A stretch of DNA of 64,000 nucleotides from Candidatus Ozemobacteraceae bacterium. Its GTDB lineage: Bacteria > Muiribacteriota > Ozemobacteria > Ozemobacterales > Ozemobacteraceae. A model generated the notes under the pieces. The model had not been told where the DNA came from, did no database searches, and saw only the letters and a list, made by a program, of their open reading frames with translations. Both the position numbers and the translations under genes were made by a program. This document shows, one piece after another, positions 60,848 through 64,000 of the stretch. Where the stretch lies: NCBI GenBank assembly GCA_035373905.1, contig DAOSOK010000010.1, forward strand, positions 50,848 through 114,847, in the 5' to 3' direction. Each line of letters begins with the position of its first letter. Within the stretch, counting starts at the first letter, position 1.

Positions 60848-61404
60848 GTGTGCCTCCGTTATTCGCCCCACCGCGGAGCAGAATGAAAGTTATCCGGTGA
60901 AGTTATCGGCGTTTTCCGTCGAACACTTAAACCTTTTCTTCAATCCGCAATTTCCGAACTGTGTTGCGGACAGCACAAGAGTTCCCGACAACGAATCAGA
61001 GCGCATATTGAAGACTATTCCACCACTGAGGGTTATTGAATCCTGCATATCAAAAACCAGCTTCGTGTCTCCGCTCGTGCTGTGCTTGTCGAAGCACGAA
61101 CAGCCACTTGTCGATGGTTCCTCATTTCGTCCTTCGACATGCTCATGGCGAACGGTTGGTTCTCATTCTCCAGGGCTCAATAGAGATTCATTGCGCTCCT
61201 TCATGCCGTAGGGGCAGGTTTGAAAATCGCCCGTGTGGCCCGGACTGATGGCGCGACGCGCCCTGAACGCATCCTGCAAATTCTGAAAAAAAATTGGCAG
61301 ATGATTCAGACAATGATTGGCGTCGGGGGGTAAAGAAATGGGCGAGTTGCGCCGATACAGATTCAAACCCATCGGCAAACTGCATCGATCCGGGAGGCCG
61401 TATC
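60848..61404. other. Long intergenic region between two lipoprotein genes
   Basis: 557 bp with no gene. It carries the divergent leaders of the two lipoprotein genes and the dispersed repeat at about 61071-61156. I see no convincing promoter hexamers beyond weak matches. Confidence 0.6.
61071..61156. repeat. Dispersed palindromic repeat, second copy
   Basis: Contains CCGCTCGTGCTG-GCTTGTCGAAG and, inverted, CCTTCGACATGCTCA..GCGAACGG, the same words as at 11518-11584. Copies are diverged, so old insertions are likely. Confidence 0.7.
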
Positions 61405-62634
61405 ATGATTCCTGCAAAAAGAATCCCCTCTGGCATGGGGATCCTCATTGCCTTTTTCCTGCTTATCATCTCCTTGGTAGGCTGTGAGAAGGGAACACTC
61501 GGTCTCAAGGGAGGGAGCGTGTCCGGCTTCGTCGTCGACAGCCGCACCCTCGCTGGAGTCAGCGGCGTCAGCGTCACAGGGATAACCGGCGCCGAGAAGG
61601 ATAAAGTGACGAAATTCACCTACACCGACTCCAGAGGCGCCTATGTCTTCACCGACCTCCGCGCCGGCGAATGGAAACTTTCCTTCGACAAGGCCGGATA
61701 CGACCCCATCGCGCAGGATGCCTCGGCGGCCGTGAGCGTCGTCGTGGTGAATGACGAGAACAGGGCCGTGCCTGACGTGAGAATGGTTCAATTGTATACG
61801 AATCAGTATATCAATGTGAAGGGGACCCTGAAGGATGCGCGGAACGGGACGCTGATCTCCATCGGAAACAGCCAGTTCACGTTCGGCACCCAGGTGTTCA
61901 ACAACCGCATGCCGAGCGACTTCCAGATCGGGTTCGCCGTCGCGGCGCAGGCCGGCGGAATCGACGTGACAATCAAGGTGACGAATTACGAGACCTACAC
62001 CACGACCATCACCGGCACGACCGACGTCGATCTGGGGGTCATCCTCCTCCAGCCCCAGACCTACAAAATCGTCGGCGTCTGGAAGGACGTTCCAGGGTGG
62101 GTGTTCACCAACGCCCCCGATGCGAACATCATCGCCTACTCGGGAAACCGCGTCGTGGCGACGGCGACGGGAAAACTGAACGCGCAGTCCTTCGAAATCG
62201 GCGGCATTCCGATGGGCACCACCGTTTCTCTCGAAGCGGAAATCAAGGGCTACCGGATGAACGGAGCCGTTCCCGTCGTGCCGAACAGTGATTTCCAGGG
62301 GGTCATCTACCAGACCCTCTCGCTGAAGACGAACTTCTCCCCGATCCTTCGCGACGTCCGGGTCGTCGTGATCGGAGCGAACATCAACAACGGCGAGCGC
62401 ATCGGCGCCTACTGCCAGGAGACCGGCACCGTCTGGGCGACGACGACGGTCACCAACTCGGGCCTGCTCACGACGACGCCGAAGGTCGTCGACCTGGGAA
62501 CGAACCAGGTGCCAACGGGTTACACCCTGACGTTCAAGGGATACAACGTCGATGACGGCACGTTCGGAACCGAATCGCCGATGATCAATGATGACGGTGT
62601 CGATCCTCAGATCGTCACCATCCAGGTGAACTGA
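61405..62634 (+). CDS. Lipoprotein, CEKGxLG family, member 2
   Basis: 409 residues from the ATG at 61405 (GGAGG site). Lipobox LVGCEKGTLGLKGGSVSGFVVDSRTL. Carboxypeptidase-regulatory-like modules follow (GFVVDSRTLAGVSGVSV; KGTLKDARNGTLISIGN), with GVILLQPQTYKIVG and an RDVRVVVIGANI region also found in the first member (RDVRIVVRG). Similar in order and length, so the two are paralogues. Confidence 0.75.
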   Translation: MIPAKRIPSGMGILIAFFLLIISLVGCEKGTLGLKGGSVSGFVVDSRTLAGVSGVSVTGITGAEKDKVTKFTYTDSRGAYVFTDLRAGEWKLSFDKAGYDPIAQDASAAVSVVVVNDENRAVPDVRMVQLYTNQYINVKGTLKDARNGTLISIGNSQFTFGTQVFNNRMPSDFQIGFAVAAQAGGIDVTIKVTNYETYTTTITGTTDVDLGVILLQPQTYKIVGVWKDVPGWVFTNAPDANIIAYSGNRVVATATGKLNAQSFEIGGIPMGTTVSLEAEIKGYRMNGAVPVVPNSDFQGVIYQTLSLKTNFSPILRDVRVVVIGANINNGERIGAYCQETGTVWATTTVTNSGLLTTTPKVVDLGTNQVPTGYTLTFKGYNVDDGTFGTESPMINDDGVDPQIVTIQVN

Positions 62635-62693
62635 TGGAGGATCATAAAGCTATGTCTGATACGGCCATGAATGACAACAGGAGGTCGGGATTC

Positions 62694-64000
62694 ATGAATG
62701 TTCGCGTATGGGGAGGCTGGCTGCTGGCCGCTCTCGGCATCACGGTCCTCATGACGATGGGATGCGAGAAGGGCGCCCTCGGCGTCCGGTCCAGCAACCT
62801 GACCGGATTGATCGTCGACAGCGCCTCGTCGGCCCCCATTGAAGGCGTGCGCGTCAGGATCGTGTCCGAAGCGGCGGTCAGCACGAACGCTCAGGCGGCT
62901 CTCGGCCAGAACTTCGTTTCCGTCACCGGTGCCAACGGGCGGTTCATGTTTACGAATCTCACGCCTGACAAGTTCAAGATCGAAGCCACCAAGGTCGGTT
63001 ACGAGGACTTGCAGTATCCTTCAGCCTCCTCGACCGTAACTTCCGTATACGTCCAGAACGCTGAAACGGTCGATATCGGTGCGATCAAGATGAACGCCGT
63101 CGGCAGTCCGTTGCCTCAGTATATTTCCGTTCGTCTGAATCTTCGCGACAGCAAGTCGATGGAACTCCTGGATGGAAATGAGCTGGTGACGATCACCTTC
63201 GACAACCAGACGTTCACCTACACGGTTACCGAATGGAAAAACGGCCAGACAGCCGGAGGACAAGCGATTCAACTTCCGGCAAAAGGCGGAGTCTATGCCG
63301 TTTCAATCAGCCCGAATCCCGATCTCTACAAAACGACCAACACGACTCTGTCTGGGACGGCCAATATTCTCACGGACATCATGCTGGAAGCCAATTCATA
63401 CAACCTCATCGTGCGCTGTGTGAACGTTCCGGATTATATCGTAGGCGGTATCATGAATATCTACGCCGAACAGGCCGGAACGAATCCCCCGAAGATTCTC
63501 GCCACGCATACGATCAGCGACCTTGGCAACCTGACGAGCCCGCAGTTGCCCAACGTGGTCAAGGTCCCTGGGGTGGCCTTCCCGATCAATCTCCGCGTCA
63601 ACGTTCGGGGATATCTGGATGAAGTCATTGCGATCGATACGATCGCCCAAGGCGAACAGGGAAATATCCGAATCGATGTTGATTTCCTTGCGAACAATGA
63701 CACCCTTGCGCCGGCGCTCGATGCTGCCAACCCCGTTGTTGGCATCCTCGACAACCGTGTCACCCGTGGTGTCACCATCCGTGTTGCGGGTCCAGATCTG
63801 ATCAACAACGACACCGTCATCGGCAATCTGTGGCATACCAACGTTCCGGTCAACTACGTTGGCGGTGGTGTCTGCGATCTCGATTATGCGGCTGTCCCCG
63901 TTGGTTATAAACAGCCCTGGACCGTCTCGATCTATCCCGATTCAAAAGGACCGGCGGCGGCTTCCGGCAGTTACTCGATCAACGGGGATGCGATGATCAA
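62694..64000 (+). CDS. Lipoprotein, CEKGxLG family, member 3 (cut by window end)
   Basis: At least 435 residues and still open at 64000. Start ATG 62694 with AGGAGG upstream; an in-frame ATG at 62652 is an alternative. Lipobox MTMGCEKGALGVRSSNLTGLIVDSASS, then regulatory-like modules with YAVSISPNP. Third in the series. The missing 3' end lies outside the window. Confidence 0.75.
   Translation, partial: MNVRVWGGWLLAALGITVLMTMGCEKGALGVRSSNLTGLIVDSASSAPIEGVRVRIVSEAAVSTNAQAALGQNFVSVTGANGRFMFTNLTPDKFKIEATKVGYEDLQYPSASSTVTSVYVQNAETVDIGAIKMNAVGSPLPQYISVRLNLRDSKSMELLDGNELVTITFDNQTFTYTVTEWKNGQTAGGQAIQLPAKGGVYAVSISPNPDLYKTTNTTLSGTANILTDIMLEANSYNLIVRCVNVPDYIVGGIMNIYAEQAGTNPPKILATHTISDLGNLTSPQLPNVVKVPGVAFPINLRVNVRGYLDEVIAIDTIAQGEQGNIRIDVDFLANNDTLAPALDAANPVVGILDNRVTRGVTIRVAGPDLINNDTVIGNLWHTNVPVNYVGGGVCDLDYAAVPVGYKQPWTVSIYPDSKGPAAASGSYSINGDAMI

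Noticed and set aside
1..64000. tRNA, rRNA, CRISPR arrays, phage or IS transposase genes
   Set aside because: I saw no cloverleaf-like segment, spaced direct repeats, integrase or transposase motif on either strand by eye; a proper scan was not run.

Overview
The window is about 60-65% G+C, densely coded bacterial chromosome. It carries housekeeping genes only of bacterial type: a Rel/SpoT-type alarmone enzyme, Fmt, Def, PriA, RpoZ, RsmA, MurJ, rpsO-pnp, DapF, Obg, QueA and Tgt. There is no phage, plasmid, CRISPR array, rRNA or tRNA that I can see. DapF, MurJ, an LCP protein, many lipoproteins, a Tad pilus cluster and type IV-pilin-like genes suggest a bacterium with a meso-DAP cell wall and an elaborate surface. 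The gene mix and the divergence of several proteins suggest a poorly sampled phylum. Candidatus Riflebacteria/Ozemobacteria is my guess only; nothing in the sequence proves it.

Layout. 0-3.4 kb: Rex, then an operon of a STAS protein and Rel. 3.5-10.6 kb: a lone Uma2 nuclease, def-fmt, and a yicC-remA-rpoZ-(Dfp-like)-priA operon that lacks the usual gmk. 10.7-16.6 kb: TatD, TcdA, S4 protein-RsmA, and a 976-residue membrane-anchored prolyl isomerase. 16.9-24.3 kb: MurJ, a secreted unknown, PHP phosphoesterase-glycosyltransferase, a cytoplasmic hybrid kinase and a TrmA-like methyltransferase. 24.5-27.1 kb: rpsO-pnp with a strong hairpin. 27.3-31.8 kb: four minus-strand genes for minor-pilin-like proteins. 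31.8-37.5 kb: an exported Memo-AMMECR1 fusion, DapF, a presenilin-like membrane protein, a TPR protein and a secreted unknown. 37.6-38.2 kb: dispersed repeat, RidA, terminator. 38.4-49.7 kb: Tad cluster (tadV, REC-tadZ, tadA, tadB, tadC, DUF192, a lipoprotein, two tadE and a large tadG-like gene), interrupted by a possible group II intron remnant. 49.8-53.1 kb: a Wzz/BY-kinase-like protein and a sugar aminotransferase. 53.2-59.5 kb: obg-(nadD-yqeK)-LCP-queA-tgt-TPR, closely packed. 59.5-64 kb: three related lipoproteins, the last cut by the window edge.

How the genes work together. The pilus blocks (27-31.8 and 38.4-49.7 kb) would build surface filaments, but no Flp pilin, CpaB or secretin is in the window. 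The obg operon joins ribosome assembly, NAD and queuosine synthesis and wall-polymer attachment. The STAS-Rel pair may link partner-switch signalling to (p)ppGpp.

Most notable: an apparent ATT start for Rel, a presenilin-like protein in a four-gene set, an exported Memo-AMMECR1 fusion, a Walker-A-defective BY-kinase homologue, a Cys-rich TadG-like protein in a low-GC patch, and recurrent TGn extended -10 promoters with at least one apparently leaderless gene (obg).
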